Of a stretch of DNA of 32,042 nucleotides, positions 1 to 8,794 are shown piece after piece. A program made the translations under genes and the position numbers. A model generated the notes under the pieces. It was not told the DNA's origin. It worked only from the letters and a program-made list of their open reading frames with translations, and did not search any database. Origin of the DNA: JADHUC01 sp964617665 (GTDB taxonomy: Bacteria > Planctomycetota > Planctomycetia > Pirellulales > Pirellulaceae); assembly GCA_964617665.1 (NCBI GenBank), contig CAZUAH010000102.1, forward strand, positions 1 through 32,042. Direction: 5' to 3'. The number at the start of each line of letters is the position of its first letter. The first letter of the stretch is position 1.

Positions 1-1546
1 TGTACTCGCTGAACTTCGGATCCGACTCGAATTTCTTCGCCTTGGCTTCGGCTTCGGCTGAGAAAGCGACCCCATCGGCGCCGTACACTTCCTTGGCGAT
101 CCGCTCGACACGCTGACGCAGCGGGGTATCCATGTCATAGAGGAACTTGAAGTCAACCTTGTCCTCGCAAGCTTCGATTACTGCGTCAGCCAACTCCAAA
201 GCACCCTCGCCACCCTTGAGCCAGTGTTCGGTGACCGCTACACGGGCACCGGCCTGCTCGGTGAGCTTCCGCAACAGGTCGACCTCGGCCTGCGTGTCGG
301 TGTGGAAGCGGTTGATGGCCACAACGGGATTGATGCCGGCCTTTTTGACCGTCTCGATGTGTTGCAGCAAATTGCAGAAACCGTCTTCCAGCCAACCGAG
401 TTGTTCGTCGAAGTATTCCTTCGGAATCGGCTTGCCCGGAGGAACCGGAAGTGCACCAGCGTTGATACCGTGGCTCTTCAGGGCACGGATCGTCGCGGTG
501 ATGACCGATACATTCGGGACGTTGCCGCTGTAACGGCATTTGACGTTCCAGAATTTCTCGAAGCCGATGTCCGCCCCGAAGCCGGATTCGGTCAGGTGGT
601 AATCGCCCAACTTCAAGCACAACTTGTCGGCCACGACCGACGACTGGCCCACGGCGATGTTCGCGAACGGCCCGGCGTGGACGAAACAGGGCTGGCCTTC
701 GAGCGATTGCAGCAGGTTCGGATTCACCGCCTCGCGCAACCAAGCGGTCATGGCCCCGGCCACTTCCAGGTCTTCGGTGGTGACCGGATTGCCCTTCTTG
801 TCGTAGGCCACCACGATGCCGCCCATGCGTTCGCGGAGGTCCTTCAGGTCGCTGAAGATCGACAGGATGGCCATCACCTCGGACGATACCGCGATGCCGA
901 ACTTGCTCTGCATCATGTAGCCATCCATCTTGCCACCGATGCCGATGATGATGTTACGTAGAGCCTGGGCACAATAGTCGATCACCCAGCCCATCTCGAT
1001 GTTGGTTGGGTTGACGTCCAGTCGCTTCAGGCCTCGCTTCTCCAACCCTGCGTCGCTGTAGTTGCGTTCGTGCTGCATTCGGGCGGTCAGCGCGACCATG
1101 GCCAAGTTGTGGGCGTTCATGATGGCGTTGATGTCGCCAGTCAGGCCCAACGAGAATTCGGTCAGCGGAATACACTGCGCGAGTCCACCACCAGCGGCCG
1201 AGCCCTTGATGTTCATCGTCGGGCCGCCAGAAGGCTGCCGAATACAGGCGACTACCTTCTTCTGGCGTTTTCCCATCCCCTGCAGGAGCCCCATCGTGGT
1301 GGTCGACTTTCCTTCGCCCAGGGGCGTTGGCGTGACGGCGGTCACTTCGATGAATTTGCCATCCGGCTTGTCCTTCAGCCGGTCGAGCACCTGCATGTAG
1401 TCGACTTTGGCGATGTGGTTGCCGTGCGGCAACAACTCGTCCTTTGTCAAGCCCAGCTCGTCTGCAAGCTGGTAACAGGTCTTCATCCGAGATTCTGCCT
1501 CTTCGGCAACTTCCCAATCCGCATGCTTCGTCGGGTCCAAAGCCAT
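1..1546 (-). CDS. fhs: Formate-tetrahydrofolate ligase (10-formyl-THF synthetase), C-terminus cut off
   Basis: This cytoplasmic enzyme ligates formate to tetrahydrofolate at the cost of ATP, giving 10-formyl-THF. The frame starts MALDPTKHADWEVAEEAE and stays open to base 1, so about 515 codons are visible and the stop lies outside the window. The ATP-binding loop TPLGEGKST is at residues 74-82, followed by the family-typical stretches RQPSGGPTMNIKGSAAGGG and LTGDINAI. Further on come FHTDTQAE and, near the edge, EVYGADGV. The start ATG (1546-1544) is preceded by GAGGAG eight bases upstream, a good ribosome site. It is divergent from the gcvT-glyA fusion, which also uses folate one-carbon units. 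The sequence resembles the synthetase domain of eukaryotic C1-THF synthase as well as bacterial enzymes. Identification is firm; only the last few dozen residues or more are unseen. Confidence 0.96.
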   Translation of the reverse strand, partial: MALDPTKHADWEVAEEAESRMKTCYQLADELGLTKDELLPHGNHIAKVDYMQVLDRLKDKPDGKFIEVTAVTPTPLGEGKSTTTMGLLQGMGKRQKKVVACIRQPSGGPTMNIKGSAAGGGLAQCIPLTEFSLGLTGDINAIMNAHNLAMVALTARMQHERNYSDAGLEKRGLKRLDVNPTNIEMGWVIDYCAQALRNIIIGIGGKMDGYMMQSKFGIAVSSEVMAILSIFSDLKDLRERMGGIVVAYDKKGNPVTTEDLEVAGAMTAWLREAVNPNLLQSLEGQPCFVHAGPFANIAVGQSSVVADKLCLKLGDYHLTESGFGADIGFEKFWNVKCRYSGNVPNVSVITATIRALKSHGINAGALPVPPGKPIPKEYFDEQLGWLEDGFCNLLQHIETVKKAGINPVVAINRFHTDTQAEVDLLRKLTEQAGARVAVTEHWLKGGEGALELADAVIEACEDKVDFKFLYDMDTPLRQRVERIAKEVYGADGVAFSAEAEAKAKKFESDPKFSEY

Positions 1547-1909
1547 AGAACACTCTCCTCACCTAACACTGGTAAAAATCTGTAATGGCCGAAAATGGGA
1601 GCGCAAACCTGGGTGTCCATCACGGTCAGCCGGGCTGGCGTTACCTGTCGCCAACAATAAGGATGCAACTAGCCTCACACTGTATACTCAGGACATGTCG
1701 GCACGCAAGTTTCCTACTATGATCTAAAGGGGTTTTTTTCTGCAAATCGTGAAATATTGCACAGTTCGTGGATGGGTGGCCCCCCGTCCACACTCTCATC
1801 GCACAATTCTCTACAAATCGACCGCCGATTGGCCAACTGACCGCCAAGGGCTACACTGTGCGCTTCCACCCATTTACAGACGAGTGATTTGCTCTCGAAG
1901 GAGACAGTG
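1547..1909. other. Divergent intergenic region between fhs and gcvT-glyA
   Basis: This gap of 363 bases separates two divergent one-carbon genes and must hold both promoters and leaders. I could not assign clear -35/-10 boxes. It holds a T-run near 1732-1738. It also holds an 8-bp hairpin, 1768-1775 pairing with 1784-1791 (one G-U), about 118 bases before the fusion gene. I looked for glycine and THF riboswitch cores and did not recognise either. No convincing small gene is present. Confidence 0.4.
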
Positions 1910-4576
1910 ATGAGTGCGGGAAGTGACAAACTCCTGAAAACGCCGTTGAACGCATGGCATCGCGATCACGGAGGCAAAATGGCGGACTTCAGCGGCTGGG
2001 AGTTGCCCGTACAGTACGAAGCAGGAATTCTACAGGAACACTTGGCGACGCGGAAATTCGGCGGCCTGTTCGATATCAGCCACATGGCCCGCTTCATGAT
2101 CAAGGGCAGCGGCACGGTGCCATTTCTGCAGCACGTCTTATCAAGCAATGTCGAGGCATTGGAGGAGTGGCGAGCCCAATACACGCTCATTCCCAACGAC
2201 ACAGGTGGTGCCTACGACGATGCCTACCTATATCGTTTTGGCTCAGATGACTACCTGCTGGTGGTAAACGCTGCAAATCGTGACAAGGATTGGGACCACC
2301 TTCAGGGGCGAGCCACCAAGTTCGACGATGTCACGATCGAAGACCCTACCGATCGGCTGGCAATGATCGCGTTCCAAGGTGCTTTGTCGGGTCGCATTCT
2401 GAAGGAGCTAAACGAAGGCGGGTCCGCGCCCGAGCCATTTCGCAATCGGCTTTCCGAGATGATTCTGTGTGGAACGACCGTCCAAGTGGCACGGACGGGC
2501 TATACCGGCGAACCGGTAGGTTTTGAGCTGTTTATTCCCTCCGACAAGGTCGAAACGGTCTGGAACGCGTTGTTCGAGGCAGGCAAAGAGCGGGGCGTCT
2601 TGCCTGTAGGCCTCGGAGCGCGGGATACGTTGCGGCTGGAGGCTGGTCTACCGCTCTTTGGCCATGAATTAGGGCTGGACGCGGATAACAACGAGATCCC
2701 CGTCTACGCTGCTCCATCGACTCGCAGCGCGGTCAGCTTCTCCGAACGCAAGGGAGATTTCATCGGGCGAAGTGCCTTGAAGCAACAATTCGAGCAACTG
2801 CAAGAGCTGCAAAGACGGCCAGGCGGGCGTATTGAGGCGTTGTCTCGCCGGATACGATCCGTAGCGGTCTTGGACAAAGGGATCGCGCGACAAGGTGACG
2901 AACTCTTTGTTGGGCCAAAGAAAGTCGGAGTCGTCACGAGCGGCACAATGGCCCCCTACTGGGTGTTTGAGGGTCGCGGGGCCACGATGAAGATTGGCGA
3001 CGAAACCGAACGTCGTGCCATTGCTTTGGCGTACGTGGACGCAGAGTTGCAGCCGGGGCAGGATGTGGAACTTGAAGTACGCGGACGTCGTCTTGCTGGC
3101 CGGATCGCCCAATGGCACGGCCGTTCCGAAGCACCACCCCACTTTCATCCAATCCCGGCCGACGCCGTGGTTGGAGAAGGGGAACCAGTCCTTAAGAAAG
3201 GGCTCGACAAAGCTGAAATCATCCTGAAGAAGAGTGTTGATAACCACCTGTGGCGTCAGCAACGCTGCATCAACATGATCCCGTCGGAAATGACGCCGTC
3301 GCCGCTTGTTCGGCTGCTGCAAGTCTCCGACCCAGTGGGCCGCTACGCCGAACACAAGCCGCTCCAAGCCGCCTTCGGGCAGGATGTTTACTACTATCAG
3401 GGGACGGAACTGATCGAGTGGGTCGAGGAACGCCTGAACGAGCAGTTGGCCGAGTATCTCGGGTGCTCGCTGATCGAATCGCGGACCATCTCTGGCCAGA
3501 TGGCCAACCAGACGGTGTTCAGCGGCATGGTGGATTACAGGAATCGCACTGATCGCCGTCGCGAACCCGAACGGATGCGGTTGGTTTTCAACAACCAACT
3601 TGCCAAAGGCGGACACCTCAGCTCGCAGCCCATGGGCGCGCTTCGCGACTACATCTCCAAGGATCCGGTGACCGAACGTTTCTCCGTGGTCAACTTCCCA
3701 ATCCGCGAAGACAACCCTTACCGGATCGACGTCGAGGAGACATCCAAACTGCTGGACCAAGTGAACCCAGAGCTGATCATTTTCGGCAAGAGTATGGTGC
3801 TCCATCCCGAGCCCGTGGCCGAAATCAGACGCATGGTCGAGAGTCGTCGTGAGCGGCCAATCATTATGTACGACATGGCCCACGTGTTGGGGCTGGTCGG
3901 CAATCATTTCCAGCATCCGTTCGCCGAGGGAGCCGACATTGTCACCGGTTCGACGCACAAGACGTTCTTTGGCACGCAACGAGGGATGATCGCCGCGAAT
4001 TTCCCGATCGAGTCGCCCGAGTTCGATCTTTGGAACGCGATCCAGAGGCGAGCGTTCCCAGGACATCACAGCAATCACCACTTGGGCTCAATGCTGGGGC
4101 TACTGCTGGCCGCTGTGGAGATGAATACCTTCAAAGAGGACTACCAGCGACAGGTCATATCCAACTCCAAAGCGTTTGCCCGAGCGTTGGTTGGCGAAGG
4201 AATTCGAGTCGAGGGCGATCCAGCAGTGGACTATTCCGAGACGCATCAAGTGTTGGTACGTGTCGGTTATTCGCGCGGCTGCCAAGTCGCAGAAGACCTG
4301 GAAAACAACAACATCATCGTGAACTACCAAGCCTTGCCCGGCGACGAGAGCTTCACATCCAGCTCTGGACTGCGGCTGGGCGTATCGGAGATGACCCGCT
4401 TCGGCATGAAGGAGACGGACTTTCAGACCTTCGCTTCCCTGTTTGCCGAGGCTGTCCGCGGCAAGGATGTCGGAAACGAAGTCACTCGATTCCGCCAAGA
4501 CTTTCTCGAAATGCACTACTGCTTCGACAGCGAAGCATTGGAAACCATGAAGCAGCAGCTTCTGCAGACGTTCTGA
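1910..4576 (+). CDS. gcvT: Fused aminomethyltransferase (GcvT) and SHMT-like protein
   Basis: One 888-residue frame joins two one-carbon enzymes. Residues 1-410 are a complete glycine-cleavage T protein (aminomethyltransferase): FDISHMA at 54-60, the GGAYDD region with the conserved Asp near 103, ARTGYTGEPVGFE near 194-206 and GLGARDTLRLEAGLPL near 234-249. Residues about 430-888 resemble a PLP-dependent serine hydroxymethyltransferase: NMIPSE, then YDMAH (653-657) and TGSTHKT, in which K684 is the expected Schiff-base lysine. The SHMT half is divergent; the usual YGG region reads YYYQGTE. The start ATG at 1910 has AAGGAG six bases upstream; a TTG at 1889 in frame is less likely. T protein makes or uses methylene-THF and SHMT interconverts glycine and serine with the same cofactor, so the fusion could couple the two steps (inference). 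Separate T proteins run about 360-410 residues and SHMT about 420. The second half might have drifted from SHMT activity. Confidence 0.93.
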   Translation: MSAGSDKLLKTPLNAWHRDHGGKMADFSGWELPVQYEAGILQEHLATRKFGGLFDISHMARFMIKGSGTVPFLQHVLSSNVEALEEWRAQYTLIPNDTGGAYDDAYLYRFGSDDYLLVVNAANRDKDWDHLQGRATKFDDVTIEDPTDRLAMIAFQGALSGRILKELNEGGSAPEPFRNRLSEMILCGTTVQVARTGYTGEPVGFELFIPSDKVETVWNALFEAGKERGVLPVGLGARDTLRLEAGLPLFGHELGLDADNNEIPVYAAPSTRSAVSFSERKGDFIGRSALKQQFEQLQELQRRPGGRIEALSRRIRSVAVLDKGIARQGDELFVGPKKVGVVTSGTMAPYWVFEGRGATMKIGDETERRAIALAYVDAELQPGQDVELEVRGRRLAGRIAQWHGRSEAPPHFHPIPADAVVGEGEPVLKKGLDKAEIILKKSVDNHLWRQQRCINMIPSEMTPSPLVRLLQVSDPVGRYAEHKPLQAAFGQDVYYYQGTELIEWVEERLNEQLAEYLGCSLIESRTISGQMANQTVFSGMVDYRNRTDRRREPERMRLVFNNQLAKGGHLSSQPMGALRDYISKDPVTERFSVVNFPIREDNPYRIDVEETSKLLDQVNPELIIFGKSMVLHPEPVAEIRRMVESRRERPIIMYDMAHVLGLVGNHFQHPFAEGADIVTGSTHKTFFGTQRGMIAANFPIESPEFDLWNAIQRRAFPGHHSNHHLGSMLGLLLAAVEMNTFKEDYQRQVISNSKAFARALVGEGIRVEGDPAVDYSETHQVLVRVGYSRGCQVAEDLENNNIIVNYQALPGDESFTSSSGLRLGVSEMTRFGMKETDFQTFASLFAEAVRGKDVGNEVTRFRQDFLEMHYCFDSEALETMKQQLLQTF

Positions 4577-4679
4577 ACAAATGGCGTGGCGAACGTAGGG
4601 CGCGTCGTCGATCCAAACCACATTAATCTTGGCGCAACGCACGTTGTCTTTGTGAGGTCGTCCGCTGGCATCACATCGT

Positions 4680-5867
4680 TCACTCGACCTCCAGGGCCAA
4701 GATGGACACGTCGTCTTTCGGACCCGACTCGCCGCACCACTGTTCGACGGCCTTCAGCAGATCCTCCATTGCCGTCTGGAGGTCACGGGAACGACTTTGT
4801 CGACAGACATCGATCAAACGCTCGCTGGTAAATGACTCCAGTTCGCCGTTTAGTGCTTCCGGCACTCCATCGGAATAGATGCACAACCGGTCTCCCGCTG
4901 CCAACGTCACCGAGTGCTCGTCGAAGTCAAAGTCGGTGTCCCAGCCGACGGCGGACCCTCTGCCCTCTAGCCATTCCGGTTCTCCATCGCGCGGCAGCCG
5001 AATGATCGGCGGGTGTCCGGCCGAGACGTAGCGGAACTCATGCGTCTCGACATCCAGCACACCATAGGCCAGGGTGAAGTAGGTTCCGCCCGATTCCTCC
5101 ATCTGGAACCGTCGGTTCAACTCCCTGACTACCGCCCGCGGCGGCGCGGGTTCCATTTCGGAGGTTTCAGGCTTGAGACGCATTAGAAGCGACGACGTGG
5201 AAGCCTGGGCCGTCAAGGTGTGGCTGATCGTCACCGATAGCAACGAAGCGACGACGCCGTGTCCGCTGACATCGGCCACATACAGGGCCAGATGTCGCTC
5301 GTCCAGCGGCAATACGTTCAGAAAGTCCCCTGCCAATTCTTCGCACGGCCGGAAGCTCCAGGCTAAATTGATACCAGCCACATCCGGTAGCGACGCTGGC
5401 AGCAGAGCCTGCTGGACAGCCGCGGCTGCCTCCAAATCGCGTTTCATGTGTTCGTTGACGGCCCGCAGTTGTTCATTGCGTTCCTCCAGCCGTTGTTCTA
5501 GTTGGATGATCCGCTGCCCAGCGCTCACCCGTACTCGCAATTCATCTTGGTCGAAAGGCTTGCTGAGAAAATCATCGGCGCCTGCCTCCATGCCTCGGAC
5601 AATATCACCCGTTTCCTTTTTTGCTGTGAGTAGGATGATGTAGACGTAGCCTCGTCCCTGCTTTTCGCGTATGTGTCTTATCAGACTCGGTCCGTCCATC
5701 TCCGGCATCATCCAGTCGGTGATCACCAACGGGAAATCACCTTCGCAGAATTGCTCCCAAGCATCAACGCCGTTTTCCGCAGTGACTACCTCGTGGCCCC
5801 ACTTCTCGAGATGGCGTTGTAGCAAACGCCGCGAAATCCGATCGTCTTCTGCAATCAGGACGCGCAT
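4680..5867 (-). CDS. Response regulator with PP2C/SpoIIE-type phosphatase output
   Basis: This 395-residue cytoplasmic protein starts with a CheY-like receiver (1-120): acidic pocket AEDD, phospho-acceptor D51 in TDWMMPEMDG and K103 in LSKPF. A coiled coil follows at about 115-155 (QLEQRLEERNEQL). The rest is a SpoIIE/RsbU-like serine phosphatase with LAGDF, VADVSGHG and the C-terminal GPKDDVS metal-site Asp pair. Such regulators dephosphorylate anti-anti-sigma proteins in partner-switching pathways; that partner is not in this window. The start ATG at 5867 has AGGAGG six bases upstream. The stop of the kinase gene ends at 5869, one base before this ATG, so the two genes are translationally coupled. 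An upstream in-frame ATG at 5891 would lie inside the kinase gene and is less likely. The kinase is the obvious phosphodonor. Confidence 0.95.
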   Translation of the reverse strand: MRVLIAEDDRISRRLLQRHLEKWGHEVVTAENGVDAWEQFCEGDFPLVITDWMMPEMDGPSLIRHIREKQGRGYVYIILLTAKKETGDIVRGMEAGADDFLSKPFDQDELRVRVSAGQRIIQLEQRLEERNEQLRAVNEHMKRDLEAAAAVQQALLPASLPDVAGINLAWSFRPCEELAGDFLNVLPLDERHLALYVADVSGHGVVASLLSVTISHTLTAQASTSSLLMRLKPETSEMEPAPPRAVVRELNRRFQMEESGGTYFTLAYGVLDVETHEFRYVSAGHPPIIRLPRDGEPEWLEGRGSAVGWDTDFDFDEHSVTLAAGDRLCIYSDGVPEALNGELESFTSERLIDVCRQSRSRDLQTAMEDLLKAVEQWCGESGPKDDVSILALEVE

Positions 5868-5868
5868 C

Positions 5869-8100
5869 TCAAGCCTCCTGGAGCAACTCATCTAAAGCTG
5901 CTTTCACGAGTTCAACCTCTGCCTCCAACTTGGTGAAGCATTCGCCTGCCTGCTCAAAATCCTCTTCCTTGCATAACAACTCGACGTCATAGGCCAATTG
6001 ATGCGCCGTTGCGGCGCAGAAACTGCCGATGGTGCCCTTGAATGTATGTGCCGCCATCGCAGCCGCCGAGCCATCCTGTTGCGTGATCGCTTCGCGGAGC
6101 TGATCCAACAAGACCGGGCCATCTTCCTCGAACAAGCCAATCAACTCAGCCAAGAACTCCTTGTCATGCAGGACTCGTTCCATCAATCCGTCCTCGTCGA
6201 TCGGCCCGGTGGATTCGGCCGCCGCTACCGTCTCCTCCGGTGGCGCGTGCACTGATCGCGTGCCGGTTGCCCGTTCAATTTCCGCAAACAGTTTGTCCGT
6301 TTGAATCGGCTTGGCCACGTAACCGTCCATCCCGGACGATAGGCACTTGTCGCGTTCCGCATGCGCCGTGATGGCGATAATCGGGGTATGCCGGTCCGAG
6401 TCCGCTTCTCTCTCCCGGATCGCCGCGGTGGCCTGAAACCCATCCACCTCCGGCATCTGTAGGTCCATCAGGACCAAGTCAAATGGCTCCCGCTCCCAAT
6501 GCTCGATCGCCTCTGCCCCGTTGTTCGCCACCACGACGGAATGACCGTTCTTGGTCAGGATCCGCACGGCATAGGCTTGATTGATCGAATTGTCTTCAGC
6601 CAACAGAATCTTCAATCTGCATTCGGGCAGCTCTGCGTGGTCGGGCTCTTGCTGCTGTGAGTCTATATCTTGAACCGCGGTACCCGTCGATTCGCCAACA
6701 CCGAAACATGCCGTGAAATGAAATGTGCTGCCTTGACCAACGGCACTTTCGGCCCAAATCCTGCCGTTCATGAGTTGCACGAGTTGCGCTGCGAGCGACA
6801 GTCCCAGACCCGCTCCGCCGAACCGGCGCGTGCTGCTGGTGTCCGCCTGCTCGAAGGGGCGGAAGATGGCGTCCAATTTGTTCTCCGGGATGCCAACGCC
6901 CGTATCGGAAACGGCGAAATGGAGCTCTACTTGCTTCCCCTGCTGGCCTTGTACGTCCACGCCAACATTCACTTCACCCCGCTCAGTGAACTTGATAGCG
7001 TTGCCGGCCAGACTGACGATCAATTGCCTGAGTCGACGGGCGTCACCGACCAGCATTTCCGGGACATCCTGGTGGATGCGGCAATCCAGTTGGAGTCCCT
7101 TCTGTGCGGCGCGCGCGACTAGTGATTCGAGCGAGACCTCGATGCTCTCTCGGATGCAGAACTCGGTCGATTCCAACACGAATTTGCCGGCTTCGATCGT
7201 CGAGAAGTCCAGCACATCGTTCAGCAATGACAATAGAGTGGTGGCGGACGATCGGACGGCCGTCAGGTACTTCTGTTGCTCGGCGGTTAAGTTCGTGTCC
7301 AAGGCCAGTTCGGTCATCCCCACGATGCCGTTCATGGGAGTACGAAGTTCGTGGCTTGTGTTCTCCAGAAACACCGTCTTGGCACGGTTTGCCGCTTCTG
7401 CCGCCTCTCGTGCCCGACTCAACTCTTCCGTCCGCTTATGGACTTCCAATTCGATAATCTCGTTCGTGCACTCCAGTCTCGCCCTTCGGGTGGCGATATC
7501 CCGCATCTCTTGCACGCTCAGCAGACACGATCGAATCAGAAAGACATCGGCGAAGACCAACAGCCCGACATGCTCGACCCACAGCCACGAGTGGGCTTCA
7601 GCCACGCCAAAGATGGACTGGGGCCACCACAAACCGCGGATCATGTGATCCAGCGCCGTGACCAAAGTTGCTGAAACCAAGACCTTCCAATCCCGATAGA
7701 ATGCCAGGAAGGCCAGCGAGCCGAATGCATAGAAATGCATCTCGATCTGCCCACCCACTTGGTGGATAAGCAGCCCCGACATCAACATCTGAACGACGGC
7801 GATCACGTGACGCGTGGCGGCCCGGCCCGGTCTCAACAGAGCGAACAGGATCGCCACGGCAGCAACGCCTCCGCCCAGCAGAATGGAACCCCAGACATGC
7901 CGACCCACATGGACACTACCTTCGATCCAGGTCTGCGGAAGGATCCAGATCGCTGCCAACATTCCACCAGACCACTGAAAAAACATCAAAGCGGCGAACA
8001 ACCGGTCGGTATTTCGATGAATGCGTTGCTGGTGCTCGAGGAACAGATGTTCGGCACGCTCGTCCAGGTCTTCTGGTAACGGAAATGCTGTTTGAACCAT
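5869..8100 (-). CDS. Membrane hybrid histidine kinase with receiver and Hpt domains
   Basis: The 743-residue protein has an N-terminal membrane sensor with about five hydrophobic segments (roughly 33-55, 70-89, 97-117, 122-150, 170-195) and a QIEMHFYAFGSLAFLAFYRDW stretch spanning two of them. A coiled linker leads to HisKA with phospho-acceptor H250 in SHELRTPMNG. The HATPase domain shows N367 (GNAIKFTE), DTGVGIP (399-405) and GGAGLGL (428-434). A receiver follows with D546 in LVLMDLQMPEVDG and KP at 597-598, and a C-terminal Hpt domain with H685 in AAHTFKG. All phosphorelay residues are present, so the protein can run His-Asp-His and then pass phosphate to the response regulator encoded immediately after it. 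No strong ribosome site is seen before the ATG at 8100. The ligand sensed is unknown. The five-helix sensor resembles MASE-like domains, but I cannot name it. Confidence 0.95.
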   Translation of the reverse strand: MVQTAFPLPEDLDERAEHLFLEHQQRIHRNTDRLFAALMFFQWSGGMLAAIWILPQTWIEGSVHVGRHVWGSILLGGGVAAVAILFALLRPGRAATRHVIAVVQMLMSGLLIHQVGGQIEMHFYAFGSLAFLAFYRDWKVLVSATLVTALDHMIRGLWWPQSIFGVAEAHSWLWVEHVGLLVFADVFLIRSCLLSVQEMRDIATRRARLECTNEIIELEVHKRTEELSRAREAAEAANRAKTVFLENTSHELRTPMNGIVGMTELALDTNLTAEQQKYLTAVRSSATTLLSLLNDVLDFSTIEAGKFVLESTEFCIRESIEVSLESLVARAAQKGLQLDCRIHQDVPEMLVGDARRLRQLIVSLAGNAIKFTERGEVNVGVDVQGQQGKQVELHFAVSDTGVGIPENKLDAIFRPFEQADTSSTRRFGGAGLGLSLAAQLVQLMNGRIWAESAVGQGSTFHFTACFGVGESTGTAVQDIDSQQQEPDHAELPECRLKILLAEDNSINQAYAVRILTKNGHSVVVANNGAEAIEHWEREPFDLVLMDLQMPEVDGFQATAAIREREADSDRHTPIIAITAHAERDKCLSSGMDGYVAKPIQTDKLFAEIERATGTRSVHAPPEETVAAAESTGPIDEDGLMERVLHDKEFLAELIGLFEEDGPVLLDQLREAITQQDGSAAAMAAHTFKGTIGSFCAATAHQLAYDVELLCKEEDFEQAGECFTKLEAEVELVKAALDELLQEA

Positions 8101-8177
8101 AGTGCCGGCGCTGAATCCGAGGGCGTTGGCAGAAGGAAAGAGTCTAATATCTTAATATGGGAAGCGGACGATTGACA

Positions 8178-8482
8178 TATTCCGTTGATCATTCCGCAAA
8201 AGAACTGGAGCACGACAACATCATCGTGGACTATCAAGCCCGACCGGACGACGAGGCTTCACCTCCAGTCTACGTCTGCGGTTGTGTGTATCGGAGATGA
8301 TTTGCCTGGGCACGAACGAGACGGATTCCCAGGCCTTCGCGTCCCTGTTTGCCGAGAGTGTTCGCGGCAAGAAGGTCGGCGATGAAGTCACACGATTTCG
8401 CCAGGACTTCCTCACGATGCACTACTGCTTCGATAGCGAAACACTGCAAACCATGAAGCAGCGGCTTCTGAAAACGCTGTGA
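8178..8482 (+). pseudogene. Frameshifted remnant of the gcvT-glyA 3' end
   Basis: From 8196 the DNA reads AKELEHDNIIVDYQ, matching AEDLENNNIIVNYQ of the SHMT-like domain of the fusion gene at 1910-4576. One base is lost at about 8256-8257 (gag-gc-ttc against gag-agc-ttc). After that the next frame continues to the same C-terminus and stop. Over the final 74 residues I count 55 identities by eye, for example EVTRFRQDF and MHYCFDSE. Similarity before 8196 is weak, so 8178 is an approximate edge. No start codon or upstream catalytic part exists, so this is a dead 3' fragment. It lies in direct orientation to the intact gene, with the kinase/regulator pair between them. It ends two bases before the convergent toxin pseudogene. 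Confidence 0.88.
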
Positions 8483-8483
8483 T

Positions 8484-8794
8484 TCAATCCTCACGCCTTC
8501 GTCGCCAGTAGCCGGGGCGTCGGCTGCCGTGTGCCACCGCCAACACCTGAACCACAGCCGCCTCTACTCGCTCGTAGTAGAGCAAGTACGGGAAACGCCG
8601 AAGGCGGATGAAGCGGACGGGACCTTCAAAAATCGGCCACTGTTCGGGGCCGCTTTCAATCAACTCAATGCTGCGGTCCACTTCATGCTGAAAGCTCCGT
8701 CCACCCGCTCGCTGAGTTCGAGATAGCGTTCCAATGCCTCCAAGTACTCCGCGCGAGCCTCCGGGTGAAAGGCGACCGCAATCTCAGCCAGCAA
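8484..8794 (-). pseudogene. ParE/RelE-family toxin, frameshifted
   Basis: The frame starting near TTG 8794 (or CTG 8791) overlaps the antitoxin stop and reads AEIAVAFHPEARAEYLEALE, the usual beginning of ParE-type toxins. It then stops after ERVDGAF plus a few out-of-frame residues. A second frame carries the rest: HEVDRSIELIESGPEQW, IRLRRFPYLLYY and LAVAHGSRRPGYWRRR, the family C-terminus. Inserting one base at about 8689-8690 (ttc-ag-cat to ttc-cag-cat) restores a continuous protein of about 102 residues. Intact ParE toxins act on gyrase or as RelE-like RNases; this copy should be inactive unless the shift is a sequencing error or is bypassed. It forms an overlapping antitoxin-toxin operon with the next gene. 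Confidence 0.82.

Noticed and set aside
1547..1909. Glycine or THF riboswitch ahead of gcvT-glyA
   Set aside because: I expected one from the context but could not find the conserved core of either class; only a simple 8-bp hairpin is visible.
2669..4081. 470-codon open frame antisense to the gcvT-glyA fusion
   Set aside because: No recognisable domain; it mirrors codon structure of the real gene, which has clear catalytic motifs along its whole length.
4577..8482. Annotating a bounded integrative element
   Set aside because: The repeat arrangement is suggestive, but there is no integrase, no exact short att repeat and no cargo beyond two signalling genes.
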